NCBI GenBank assembly: GCA_902766005.1
Contig: CACXCB010000062.1
Span: forward strand, 1-49,489
DNA from: an uncultured Erysipelotrichaceae bacterium
GTDB lineage: Bacteria > Bacillota_I > Bacilli_A > Erysipelotrichales > Erysipelotrichaceae
Direction of reading: 5' to 3'
Length of the DNA stretch: 49,489 nucleotides
Positions within the stretch are counted from its first letter, which is position 1. Each line of letters opens with the position of its first letter. Shown here in pieces: positions 1 through 7,868 of the stretch. A model generated the notes under the pieces. The model was given only the letters and a program-made list of their open reading frames with translations. It made no database searches and was not told the DNA's origin. Made by a program: the position numbers and the translations under genes.

Positions 1-30
1 AAACTAGCCGCTAGTTTTCATCAGTGTTTA

Positions 31-60
31 AAAAAACCCATCAATTTGATGAGCTTTTTT
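31..60. terminator. Putative bidirectional terminator at left edge
   Basis: An inverted repeat (CATCAA / TTGATG core) is flanked by an A-run on the left and a T-run on the right, so it could terminate transcription from either side. A second small palindrome (AAACTAG / CTAGTTT) lies at positions 1-17. Both probably belong to a gene left of the window. No gene is supported between here and 513. Confidence 0.5.
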
Positions 61-148
61 GATTTTATGGACTTTTTCAGCAGCGTCCGTTATACGTTCT
101 TTTTTTTCACCATTTTTGAAAAGGTTTTCAAATTTATGAAATTTTTTC

Positions 149-177
149 TTGACGTATGAAAATCCATCATTTATGAT
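149..177 (+). promoter_or_regulatory. Sigma-A-type promoter for the T-box/ABC transporter operon
   Basis: TTGACG (149-154) and TATGAT (172-177) are separated by 17 bases, close to the vegetative consensus. Transcription would begin near 184, immediately before the T-box Stem I. The short hairpin-forming AT-rich stretch at 114-131 upstream has no evident role. Confidence 0.75.
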
Positions 178-183
178 ATTTGC

Positions 184-420
184 ACATCCAAAGAACGGAA
201 GAGTAGGTTTCACGGAAATCCCAGCGAGCCGGTACAGAGTGGAAGACCGGTGATTCAACTGTTACTGAAGCGCATCCGGGAGGATTCTTTCTGAACTGAC
301 AGTAGGAAAGAACGGCAGTCACCGTTATTGATTAGAGAGATCAGGTAAATGTTTTTACCTGATAACCAGTGTGGTACCGCGATAATTGTCGTCTCTGGAA
401 AAGAGACGGCATTTTTGTTT
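184..420 (+). promoter_or_regulatory. T-box leader, probably arginine-specific
   Basis: This is a tRNA-sensing T-box leader ahead of the amino acid transporter operon. The T-box antiterminator sequence GTGTGGTACCGCG is at 369-381, and an intrinsic terminator (arms 388-396 and 402-410, then T-run 412-420) follows. Stem I contains an AGTA S-turn at 202-205 and an AG-bulge-type distal arm around 225-252. On the 3' side the order GAAG-CGC-A-TCCG (267-278) matches the specifier arrangement seen in the Trp T-box elsewhere in this window (AAA-UGG-A-CCGC), so the best specifier is CGC (271-273), arginine. An alternative register, AGG at 281-283 before ATTCTT, would also read Arg; GGA (Gly) at 282-284 is a third option. 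Uncharged tRNA would favour antitermination and raise transporter expression. Confidence 0.85.
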
Positions 421-513
421 ATCGGGAGGCTTTTTATGAAAATGCGACGAAACAGAAAGGCAGACAAGCATCTACATCACTACAAATAAATAAAAGAAAA
501 GAGGAGAAAGAAC

Positions 514-1506
514 ATGAAAAAACTTACAAAAATCGCATTAACAGGAATACTTGCTTCATCCATGATCGGATGTTCATCATCTTCTGCAGCTGCAGGAAAA
601 ACAGAATTGGAACTGGTTACAAGTCTGGATCAGTCAATTCTCTCATTATCCACCGGCAAATGTGATGCAGTTGCATTGGATGGAACAACAGCGCAGAACT
701 ATGTTGATCAGTCTAACGGACAGTTCGCAATGTCAGGTGTTAACTTTGATCTTTCCATTTACGGAGATTATGAAGGAAACGTTGCAGCCGCAAAGAAAGG
801 TGAGACATCCTTGATTTCTGCTGTCAATCAGATTCTTACAACCGCAACAACAGAAAAATTCGATCCAAACTTCGATTACAACTATTACACCGTATGGGTT
901 GCCATCGCAAAGAAACAGGCAGGTACAGATGATGAGGAATCCGAACAGATCCTCTCCGATGTAAATGTTCCGATCTATTCCGACGCTGCAATTGATGACA
1001 CATATACATACCTGCTCGACACAACAGATCTTGTCAAACCGGATCTGGATCTGTCTGCCGCTGAAGGCGTTCTGGCAGACGTACTCAGCAAAGGTACATT
1101 GACAATCGCTACTTCTCCGGATTATCCGGCTGCTGAGTTTATTACAGAGGATGGTACAATCTACGGTTCTGAAATGATGCTTGCCAAATATGTTGCCGAC
1201 TGTCTGGGTGTTGATCTTGTCATTGAAACAATGGATTTCAACGCTGTATTGACAGCTGTAGACACAGGCAAAGTTGACATGGCATTCTCCGGATTCGGAT
1301 GGAAAGCAGACAGAGCAGAAGCATTTGAACTGTCCAACGGCTATGTCGGTGACAGCTCCGTAACATTCCATACATTGATCGTTCCTGCAGACAAGAAGGA
1401 TGAATACAAGGAATTGAAAGACTTTGTCGGCAAACATATTGTTGCACAGGCAGGTTCCCTGCAACAGATGTATGTTGAAGATCAGATTGTAGGATTAGAA
1501 GACTAA
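514..1506 (+). CDS. Amino acid ABC transporter substrate-binding lipoprotein, apparently circularly permuted
   Basis: Extracytoplasmic family 3 solute-binding protein, predicted to deliver a polar or basic amino acid to the permease encoded next. A signal peptide ends in a lipobox at about residues 17-20 (SMIGC). The order of the two halves is inverted. Residues about 30-140 correspond to the usual C-terminal half (LVTSLDQSILSLSTGKCDAV, AAKKGETSLISAVNQIL, YYTVWVAIAKKQAG). Residues about 190-330 correspond to the usual N-terminal half (KGTLTIATSPDYPAAEF, MDFNAVLTAVDTGKVDMAFS, GKHIVAQAGSLQQMY). The protein stops exactly where the C-terminal half normally begins. A roughly 45-residue acidic linker joins the halves. 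The ribosome binding site GAGGAG at 501-506 supports this start. Function by family and operon; the permutation is read from sequence. Confidence 0.85.
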   Translation: MKKLTKIALTGILASSMIGCSSSSAAAGKTELELVTSLDQSILSLSTGKCDAVALDGTTAQNYVDQSNGQFAMSGVNFDLSIYGDYEGNVAAAKKGETSLISAVNQILTTATTEKFDPNFDYNYYTVWVAIAKKQAGTDDEESEQILSDVNVPIYSDAAIDDTYTYLLDTTDLVKPDLDLSAAEGVLADVLSKGTLTIATSPDYPAAEFITEDGTIYGSEMMLAKYVADCLGVDLVIETMDFNAVLTAVDTGKVDMAFSGFGWKADRAEAFELSNGYVGDSSVTFHTLIVPADKKDEYKELKDFVGKHIVAQAGSLQQMYVEDQIVGLED

Positions 1507-1527
1507 GAAAAAGAAACGAGGATTTGC

Positions 1528-2193
1528 ATGGGACCTAGCGTATTAGACGTCTTACTTCAATATTGGCCGATCTTTCTCCAAGGTGCTTTAGGGACCCTGA
1601 AGTATGCATTTATTGCCGTATTCATGGGTAGCATTCTTGGTGCATTGATTGCTCTGTTGAATCTGTCAAAATCAAAAGTATTGCAGTTGATCGCACAAAT
1701 CTATGTTACCGTCTTAAGAGGAACGCCATTGCTTGTACAAATGTACATTGCATATTTCTTTCTTCCGGTAGCTTTCCCGGTATTAAACAATGTCACAAAA
1801 GAAACATACGTTCTGATCGCATTGATTATGAACTCCAGTGCATACGTTTCTGAAATCATCCGCGGCGGTATCCAGTCCGTCGATATCGGGCAGACAGAAG
1901 CAGCAAGATCTTTGGGCATGAGTGCAAAGAATACAATGATGAAAATCATTCTTCCTCAAGCCATCAAAAATATTCTTCCTGCACTTGCAAACGAATATAT
2001 TGCAATGATTAAAGAGACATCTTTGGCAGGTACCTTCATGTTGTATGAATTGATGTACACAAGAATCATTCTCGCAAATAAATATTTGTCCTGGCAACCG
2101 ATGTTCGTCATAGCAGGCATTTACCTGATTATGACCCTTGCGTTAACACGGATTGTCAGAATTCTGGAAAAGAGGTTTAGTGTCAGTGACTGA
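1528..2193 (+). CDS. Polar amino acid ABC transporter permease (HisM/GlnP family)
   Basis: Inner-membrane subunit of the amino acid importer. It is 221 residues, normal for a single HisM/GlnP-type permease, with a first transmembrane segment near residues 20-45 and hydrophobic segments throughout. The cytoplasmic EAA loop that contacts the ATPase is visible as [18 protein letters not shown] (about 122-139), and the family sequence [11 protein letters not shown] is at about 62-72. The gene lies 21 bases after the binding protein and overlaps the ATPase gene, so the three are one operon under the T-box. Only one permease gene is present, so the membrane component is probably a homodimer. Confidence 0.93.
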   Translation: MGPSVLDVLLQYWPIFLQGALGTLKYAFIAVFMGSILGALIALLNLSKSKVLQLIAQIYVTVLRGTPLLVQMYIAYFFLPVAFPVLNNVTKETYVLIALIMNSSAYVSEIIRGGIQSVDIGQTEAARSLGMSAKNTMMKIILPQAIKNILPALANEYIAMIKETSLAGTFMLYELMYTRIILANKYLSWQPMFVIAGIYLIMTLALTRIVRILEKRFSVSD

Positions 2194-2932
2194 GTTTAAC
2201 GATGTATTGATCAAGACAGTTGATCTGAAAAAGAATTTCGGAGACCTTGCAGTTCTTAAGGGAATCAGCGAAGAGATCCACAAAGGTGAAGTCGTCACAA
2301 TCATCGGCCCGTCCGGTGGCGGCAAGTCCACTTTCCTCAGATGCCTGAATATGCTCGAAGAGCCCACAGATGGACAGGTTATCTTTGAAGGTGATGTTCT
2401 TGATGCAAAAAGCACTGATCTGGACAAACACAGACAGAAAATCGGTATGGTTTTCCAGCAATTCAATGTTTTTCCACACCTGACAGTTATGAAAAACATT
2501 ACCATAACACCTACCCTGGAAAAAAAGATTCCCAAGGCTGAAGCCGAGGCCAAAGCCATGGAACTGTTAAAAACCGTCGGTCTGGAAGACAAGGCTAACG
2601 AATATCCGAGAAAACTCTCCGGCGGCCAGAAACAAAGACTTGCCATCGTCAGGGCAATGGCAATGGAACCGGATGTCATGTTGTTTGACGAACCAACCAG
2701 TGCCCTTGATCCGGAAATGGTTAAAGGCGTACTCGAAGTTATTCAAAAGCTTGCTGAATCAGGCATGACATGCGTAATTGTCACTCACGAAATGGGTTTT
2801 GCAAAAAAAGTCAGTGACCGTGTATTGTTCATTGATGATGGTATTGTTGCCGAATCAGGCACACCGCAGGAGCTGTTTGAGAATCCTCAGAATCCAAGGA
2901 CAAAAGAATTCCTGTCTCAGGTATTGTATTAA
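2186..2932 (+). CDS. Polar amino acid ABC transporter ATP-binding protein (GlnQ/ArtP-like)
   Basis: ATPase that powers the importer from the cytoplasmic side. It shows Walker A GPSGGGKS, a Q-loop ([12 protein letters not shown]), the signature LSGGQKQR, Walker [15 protein letters not shown] and the switch histidine in VTHEMGFA. The longest open frame begins with TTG at 2153. AGAGG at 2171-2175 sits 10 bases before GTG 2186 and 4 bases before GTG 2180, so 2186 is preferred, giving [10 protein letters not shown]. The overlap with the permease stop suggests translational coupling. The ligand cannot be decided from the ATPase; arginine is inferred from the T-box. Confidence 0.93.
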   Translation: MTEFNDVLIKTVDLKKNFGDLAVLKGISEEIHKGEVVTIIGPSGGGKSTFLRCLNMLEEPTDGQVIFEGDVLDAKSTDLDKHRQKIGMVFQQFNVFPHLTVMKNITITPTLEKKIPKAEAEAKAMELLKTVGLEDKANEYPRKLSGGQKQRLAIVRAMAMEPDVMLFDEPTSALDPEMVKGVLEVIQKLAESGMTCVIVTHEMGFAKKVSDRVLFIDDGIVAESGTPQELFENPQNPRTKEFLSQVLY

Positions 2933-2941
2933 GGAGAAATC

Positions 2942-4624
2942 ATGAAGACGACTTTCAAATATGATCATTATTATAAATATGATGAAATCAAAGGTAATCT
3001 TGAATATTTCGAAAAAGCGTATCCTCTGCTTTGCAAAGTAGAAGCCAACTGTGTCACATTGGAAGGCAGAAACCAGTATGTGGTTACCTTAACCAACCAG
3101 GATACAGGTGATGCCCTCAGCAAACCGGGCTGGTATCTTGACGGAAACATCCATGCAGGAGAAGTTACCTCCAGCATGGCTGCCATGCATACCATCGACT
3201 ATCTTCTCACCAATTATGAAACTGATGCAGAAACAAAAAATATCTTGGATACAATGACAATCTATGTCATTCCAAGAGTTACACCGGACGGTGCAGAAAC
3301 ATATCTCACTACACCATATACGCTGCGTTCTGCAAACAGGGATTATCTGCCGGAAAAAGGCGGCATCAAGGAAGAAGATCTCGATGGAGATGATGTCATC
3401 CGTATGATGCGTATTCCTACACCTTACGGTGCATGGAAAAAAGATCCGAAGAATCCGGATTCCATGGTATTAAGAGATCCATCTGACACAGATGGTGAAT
3501 TCTATGATATCTTTCCTGAAGGTATTATGGAAGAATATGACGGAGATGAAAATCTCAAGACAAAGAAAGCTTCATGGGGTCTCGATTTCAACAGAAACTT
3601 CCCATATGGATGGTTCCCGGATGCAAGACAACCCGGTGCAGGCAAATATCCTCTCAGCAATGTTGAGACAAAAGCGGTTGTCGATTTTGCATTAGCACAC
3701 CCAAACATCGGCGGGGCAGCAATCGGCCATACTTCCGGCGGTATTATTCTTTATCCTCCGGGAACAAGGAAAGCTTCCTCTGCTCCTGCAGGAGATATCA
3801 AAATCCTGAAAGCCATCGCCAAAATGGGACAGGAAGAACTCGGCTATCTGCCGATGAACATCTTTGATTCCTTCATGTCCGATCAGGAAAATTATGACTC
3901 CGGAGCTCTTGATGACTGGTTCTATCAGTCACAAGGTGTTCCTGCATATACAATGGAATTCTGGGATATTGCCACAAAAGCAGGCGTTCCAATCGACTGG
4001 GGTAATGACAGAACAGCCGACCAGGACAAGTCCATCGAAAGATTCAATGCCTGCATGAACTGGGTGAAGGACAATGCTCCTCAGTATTTCAGTCCATGGA
4101 AGGAATATGATCATCCGTATTTCGGAAAGGTTGAACTCGGTGGTTTCAATTACAAATTCACACACCAGAATCCACCGGAAAACATGCTGATCACAGAATG
4201 TGAAAATGACACAAAGTTCAATATTCGTTTCATGAAGGCAATGCCGAAACTTGTCATTGATTCCGTAAATGCAAATAAAGTTTCCGAAAACATTTATGAG
4301 ATTACGGCAGTTGTAGGCAACCACGGTTACCTTCCGACAAACCTTACGGATGAAGCAATCAACCTGAAAGTGGACAAGCCGGTAATTGTTGCTATCGAAG
4401 GCGGTAAACTTCTTTCCGGAAAACCGGAAGAAAAAGCCGGAAACCTTGCCGGATATTCTTCGACACAAACAGGTGTATTCTTCTATGGAAACATCGCAAC
4501 GCAGGCTGCTGCCAAGGCTAAAAAGAAACTGACATGGCTTGTTCAGGCTGAAAAAGGAACAGAAATTACCATCAAAGCTTCCCAGGAAAAAGCCGGCACA
4601 GATACGAAAAAAATAGTATTATAA
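2942..4624 (+). CDS. M14-family zinc carboxypeptidase, cytoplasmic
   Basis: Predicted metallocarboxypeptidase that removes C-terminal residues from peptides. The zinc ligands HxxE are in NIHAGE (His71, Glu74), the third ligand is His263 in AIGHTSGG, substrate-binding residues are in DFNRNFPYG (about 215-223), and the catalytic glutamate is Glu339 in YTMEFWD. Residues about 390-560 form an additional beta-rich C-terminal region I do not recognise. At 560 residues it is longer than a bare M14 catalytic domain. No signal peptide is visible, so it should act inside the cell. It follows the transporter by 9 bases with AAGGAG before ATG, so uptake and peptide trimming are co-regulated by the T-box. 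A preference for C-terminal Arg/Lys is possible but not shown. Confidence 0.88.
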   Translation: MKTTFKYDHYYKYDEIKGNLEYFEKAYPLLCKVEANCVTLEGRNQYVVTLTNQDTGDALSKPGWYLDGNIHAGEVTSSMAAMHTIDYLLTNYETDAETKNILDTMTIYVIPRVTPDGAETYLTTPYTLRSANRDYLPEKGGIKEEDLDGDDVIRMMRIPTPYGAWKKDPKNPDSMVLRDPSDTDGEFYDIFPEGIMEEYDGDENLKTKKASWGLDFNRNFPYGWFPDARQPGAGKYPLSNVETKAVVDFALAHPNIGGAAIGHTSGGIILYPPGTRKASSAPAGDIKILKAIAKMGQEELGYLPMNIFDSFMSDQENYDSGALDDWFYQSQGVPAYTMEFWDIATKAGVPIDWGNDRTADQDKSIERFNACMNWVKDNAPQYFSPWKEYDHPYFGKVELGGFNYKFTHQNPPENMLITECENDTKFNIRFMKAMPKLVIDSVNANKVSENIYEITAVVGNHGYLPTNLTDEAINLKVDKPVIVAIEGGKLLSGKPEEKAGNLAGYSSTQTGVFFYGNIATQAAAKAKKKLTWLVQAEKGTEITIKASQEKAGTDTKKIVL

Positions 4625-4632
4625 ACATCTCA

Positions 4633-4661
4633 AACCCGCCTATTGACAGGCGGGTTTTTTT
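4633..4661 (+). terminator. Intrinsic terminator after the carboxypeptidase gene
   Basis: A perfect 8-bp GC-rich stem, AACCCGCC (4633-4640) with GGCGGGTT (4649-4656), is followed by a T-run. It ends the T-box-controlled operon. Confidence 0.9.
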
Positions 4662-4673
4662 GATAAACAGAAA

Positions 4674-5069
4674 TCAACAGAAATACTTCTGCCTCATTTT
4701 ATAAGCACTCGTTATCTGATCCAGAATATACAATACGCCGTATTTGGATGAATTGTACCCCTGATTGGGACCGATATTAAGGATCAGATCAAACCAATTC
4801 AGATCATCGGTATCTTCAAGCTGGGTAATCAGGATACTTTTCATCTTTTTTTCTGTGACATAGTCCCAGATTTCAGAGCTTGCAAGGCTTTTTCCATTGA
4901 TACTGATACAGAAAAGAAGGTCTTCCGCACCAGCTTCCCGGATTGCCTGATTCTGTCTGAGAATATCAATATTACAGATGGATAGTTTATTCAGCTTCAT
5001 CAATTCAACCTGTGTCTTCAATGTAAGATTGATGTTGTTGCCATAGGCATAGAAAAACAGTGTAATTTC
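4674..5069 (-). pseudogene. Remnant of an RpiR/MurR-type SIS-domain regulator
   Basis: An open frame of about 130 codons resembles the C-terminal SIS (sugar isomerase) half of RpiR-family regulators: LFFYAYGNN at the sugar-phosphate loop position, EDLLFCISINGKS in place of the usual gDvvi.iSysG, and KSILITQ. The N-terminal HTH half is missing, and the frame is closed upstream by TAA at 5070-5072 inside the prs terminator hairpin. Only a TTG (5021) is available as a start and no ribosome binding site is evident. I interpret it as a decayed gene fragment left downstream of prs. It could still be a short SIS protein. Confidence 0.6.
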
Positions 5070-5077
5070 TTACACTG
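5051..5077 (-). terminator. Intrinsic terminator after prs
   Basis: Read on the minus strand, CAGTGTAA-GAAA-TTACACTG (5077 to 5058) is a perfect 8-bp hairpin with a tetraloop, followed by TTTTTC. It lies 8 bases beyond the prs stop codon and closes the mnmE-to-prs gene run. Confidence 0.88.
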
Positions 5078-5085
5078 CCTCTTTC

Positions 5086-6060
5086 TTACTTATAACTATC
5101 GTATTTGTATTTGTCATACACATGGGATACAGGTGTATGGTTTTTAATTGCGTCAATTGTCATTGCGATCATTGACGCAACAGACAATACGGTAATCTTT
5201 GTAGATTTGTCCTTCTTTTCATCAGAGAGAGGAATTGTATCAGCAATAACCATTTCCTTAATCGGAGAAAGCTCAATCTTTTCAATGGCATTTCTGGAGA
5301 ATACGCCATGTGTGATACCTACATAGATATCTTTTGCGCCGTATTTCTTCAGGATTTCACATCCTGCCACAAGAGATCCTGCAGTATCACAGATATCATC
5401 AATGATGATACATGTCTTTCCGTTTACATCACCAATAACGTTCTGTGCTTCTACCATATTCGGTTTCGGCCTTCTCTTATCGATAATTGCGATCGGTGCA
5501 TCCAGGATGTCTGCAAGCCTTCTTGCACGAACAACTCCGCCATGATCCGGTGAAACGACAACCAGCTCCTCATTAGGGATATTCTTTTCCAGGAAATACT
5601 GGCCGATCATCGGTACAGCTGTCAAATCGTCAATCGGAATATCAAAGTATCCCTGAATCTGTGCTGCATGCAGATCAAATGTCAGAATGCGGTTAGCACC
5701 TGCGGTAACGAGAAGATTTGCGACTAGCTTTGAAGTAATAGGCTGGCGAGGTTTTGCCTTCCTGTCCTGTCTTGCATATCCGTAATATGGCATGATGACA
5801 TTGATCTCACCGGCACTTGCTCGTCTGCATGCATCGATACAGATCAATACTTCCATCAGATGTTCTGTTACGGGATTGCATGTGGATTGAACAATAAATA
5901 CAGATTTTTCACGAACGGATTCCTGTGGTTCAACAAGAATTTCTCCATCAGCGAAATGTTCAACCTTGATTTTTCCCAGCGGGATATCAAGGATCTTACA
6001 GATTGAAGCAGCCAAATCGGTGCTTGACGTCAGAGCGAATACAACAGTGTCCTTTACCAT
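5086..6060 (-). CDS. prs: Ribose-phosphate pyrophosphokinase (PRPP synthetase)
   Basis: Makes phosphoribosyl pyrophosphate from ribose 5-phosphate and ATP for nucleotide, histidine and tryptophan synthesis. At 324 residues it has class I length. It shows the ATP-site sequences DGEILVEPQESVR and PYYGYARQDRK, the flexible-loop region VVSPDHGGVVRARRLAD, and the PRPP loop CIIIDDICDTAGSL. An upstream in-frame ATG at 6075 has no spaced ribosome binding site. AGAGGA lies just before ATG 6060, giving MVKDTVVFAL, so 6060 is chosen. It is downstream of glmU, the conserved Bacillota order. Confidence 0.96.
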   Translation of the reverse strand: MVKDTVVFALTSSTDLAASICKILDIPLGKIKVEHFADGEILVEPQESVREKSVFIVQSTCNPVTEHLMEVLICIDACRRASAGEINVIMPYYGYARQDRKAKPRQPITSKLVANLLVTAGANRILTFDLHAAQIQGYFDIPIDDLTAVPMIGQYFLEKNIPNEELVVVSPDHGGVVRARRLADILDAPIAIIDKRRPKPNMVEAQNVIGDVNGKTCIIIDDICDTAGSLVAGCEILKKYGAKDIYVGITHGVFSRNAIEKIELSPIKEMVIADTIPLSDEKKDKSTKITVLSVASMIAMTIDAIKNHTPVSHVYDKYKYDSYK

Positions 6061-6123
6061 TTGTCCTCTTTCCATTCCTTTTTTCGCCTAAAGTTTCTCA
6101 GAAAAACACAAATTCGTCAATAT

Positions 6124-7014
6124 CTATTTACGAATCCATGTCCCAGGCAAGACTATTGTACCACTTTCGATACTGACATTGCCAAAAAGATACGTATTTG
6201 GATAAATTGTCACATCATGACCGATTGTCACTTTCGGACCGATATATGTATTATCCGGATCCATGATGGTTACACCTTCTTTCATCCAATAAGTGTTGAT
6301 CCTTTTCTGCATGTATTTTGTAGCTCTTGCAAGCTCGACATTATCATTAATGCCCTGTACTTCCTGCCAGTCATCTGTTTTGACTGCTTTAACCGTTTTG
6401 CCCATACCCTTTAAGATCTCGACAAGATCGGTAATGTAATATTCATGTTGAGCATTTTCATTTTTTAACAGTTTTAAACCTGCAAACAGTGAAGCATTGT
6501 CAAAAGCGTAAATACCGGTATTGATTTCTCTGACTTTTTTCTCTTCTTCATTGCAGTCTTTAAACTCAACAATCTTTTCCACATTGCCGTTTTCATCACG
6601 GATGATTCTTCCATAGGAAGCTGCATCTTCCGGTTCACAAGTGAGAACAACCATATCTGCATCATCCAGGGCATCAAACAGTGAAGCATAAGTTTCGGTT
6701 TTTACACAGGGACAGTCACCGTTAACAACCAGTGTTTTTCCTTCACTTCCTTCAAGCTGTTTTGCCTGCATGACTGCGTGACCTGTTCCGAGCTGCGGCT
6801 CCTGCAGGGCAAACTCACATCTGCCATCCATGCACTTTTCCACCTGCTCATGTCCATATCCGACAATGGCAATTACTCTTTCAGCGCCTGCATCTTTTAC
6901 ATTGTCACAGATGATGGAAATCATTTCCTCTTCCATCAGCTTATGAAGTACCTTCGGCAGATCGGATTTCATTCTTGTACCTTTGCCGGCTGCCATAATC
7001 ACTGCGTTTTTCAT
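6124..7014 (-). CDS. glmU: GlmU-type UDP-GlcNAc pyrophosphorylase, lacking the acetyltransferase domain
   Basis: N-acetylglucosamine-1-phosphate uridyltransferase for peptidoglycan and wall-polymer precursor synthesis. The nucleotide-binding motif AAGKGTRMKSDLPKVLH is at residues 8-24, followed by QLGTGHAVM, VVNGDCP and EINTGIYAFD. The protein is only 296 residues, against about 450-460 for bifunctional GlmU. After the linker helix there are only about three left-handed beta-helix turns (NTYIGPKVTIGHDVTIYP, NVSIESGTIV) and then a stop. The region that carries the acetyltransferase active site and acetyl-CoA site is absent. Only 63 bases lie between this stop and the prs start at 6060, so no displaced domain follows. 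Its start overlaps the ispE stop (ATGA). Confidence 0.9.
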   Translation of the reverse strand: MKNAVIMAAGKGTRMKSDLPKVLHKLMEEEMISIICDNVKDAGAERVIAIVGYGHEQVEKCMDGRCEFALQEPQLGTGHAVMQAKQLEGSEGKTLVVNGDCPCVKTETYASLFDALDDADMVVLTCEPEDAASYGRIIRDENGNVEKIVEFKDCNEEEKKVREINTGIYAFDNASLFAGLKLLKNENAQHEYYITDLVEILKGMGKTVKAVKTDDWQEVQGINDNVELARATKYMQKRINTYWMKEGVTIMDPDNTYIGPKVTIGHDVTIYPNTYLFGNVSIESGTIVLPGTWIRK

Positions 7015-7868
7015 CTAAGTCCTCCTGTATTTCCCAAAATTTTTGTTCTTCTAACAAAATACTTTTCCTTTTTAAATGCATTCATTGCTTCATATAAGAG
7101 ATCTGTATTCTTTGTGATCCCGAATACAGTAGAGCCGCTGCCTGACATCAGAACACCGTCAAAACCTCTTTCTACAAGTTTTTCCTTGACCACGCGTATT
7201 TCGTCAACCAATTCCAGGGAAGCACTTTCCAGACTGTTTCCGAGAGAGGAAATTACCCCCTGGTAATCATTCTCCTGCAATGCCTTCTGCATTGCCATGC
7301 AGTCCGGATGTTCCACTTCCATATTGTCAACCAATTCAAATGCCTCTTTTGTGGAAACCCCTCTTCCCGGTTTCACCAGCAACAGTTCAAAATCCGGATC
7401 ACAGTCAAACGGCATGATCTTTTCCCCTGTTCCTTCGACATATGCCGGGCGGTTGATGAGGCAGAACGGAACATCTGAACCGACTTCCTTTGCGACATCA
7501 ATCAATTCTTCAAGGGAGAGATGCAGTCTCAGCATCTGATTCATCATGCGGATTGCCGCTGCCGCATCTGCACTTCCTCCCGCAAGACCTGCCCGTGTAG
7601 GAATATGTTTCTGCAGTGTGCAGGCAAACTGGTTTTCAAAACCATATCTTCTGCGCATGACCTCAATGGCTTTAATAATCGTATTTTTTTCGTCTACAGG
7701 AAGATAACTGCGGTTTAAAGACAACGATGTCTCATAGGCAGGAACCATTTCCAATACGTCATAGAAATCAATCGGTGTCATGATCATGCGAAGCTCATGA
7801 AATCCATCATCCCTTCTTCCCACAACATCCAGACATAAATTGATTTTAGCGTAAGCTCTTTGCCGCAT
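7011..7868 (-). CDS. ispE: 4-diphosphocytidyl-2-C-methyl-D-erythritol kinase
   Basis: GHMP-family kinase of the non-mevalonate (MEP) isoprenoid pathway. It shows the N-terminal AYAKINLCLDV, the ATP-binding GHMP motif PTRAGLAGGSADAAAA (about residues 91-106), DVPFC, and the C-terminal glycine motif LMSGSGSTVFG. The 285-residue length is normal. The start codon is preceded by GGGAGG lying inside rsmA, and the gene overlaps both rsmA upstream (23 bases) and glmU downstream (4 bases). This implies that the organism uses the MEP route. Confidence 0.95.
   Translation of the reverse strand: MRQRAYAKINLCLDVVGRRDDGFHELRMIMTPIDFYDVLEMVPAYETSLSLNRSYLPVDEKNTIIKAIEVMRRRYGFENQFACTLQKHIPTRAGLAGGSADAAAAIRMMNQMLRLHLSLEELIDVAKEVGSDVPFCLINRPAYVEGTGEKIMPFDCDPDFELLLVKPGRGVSTKEAFELVDNMEVEHPDCMAMQKALQENDYQGVISSLGNSLESASLELVDEIRVVKEKLVERGFDGVLMSGSGSTVFGITKNTDLLYEAMNAFKKEKYFVRRTKILGNTGGLR

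Noticed and set aside
28..258. 76-codon minus-strand frame at the left edge
   Set aside because: It lies antisense to the promoter and T-box Stem I, resembles no protein, and has no ribosome binding site.
733..1464. 243-codon minus-strand frame opposite the binding protein
   Set aside because: Cysteine-rich shadow frame of a clear coding gene with lipoprotein signal and family motifs on the plus strand.
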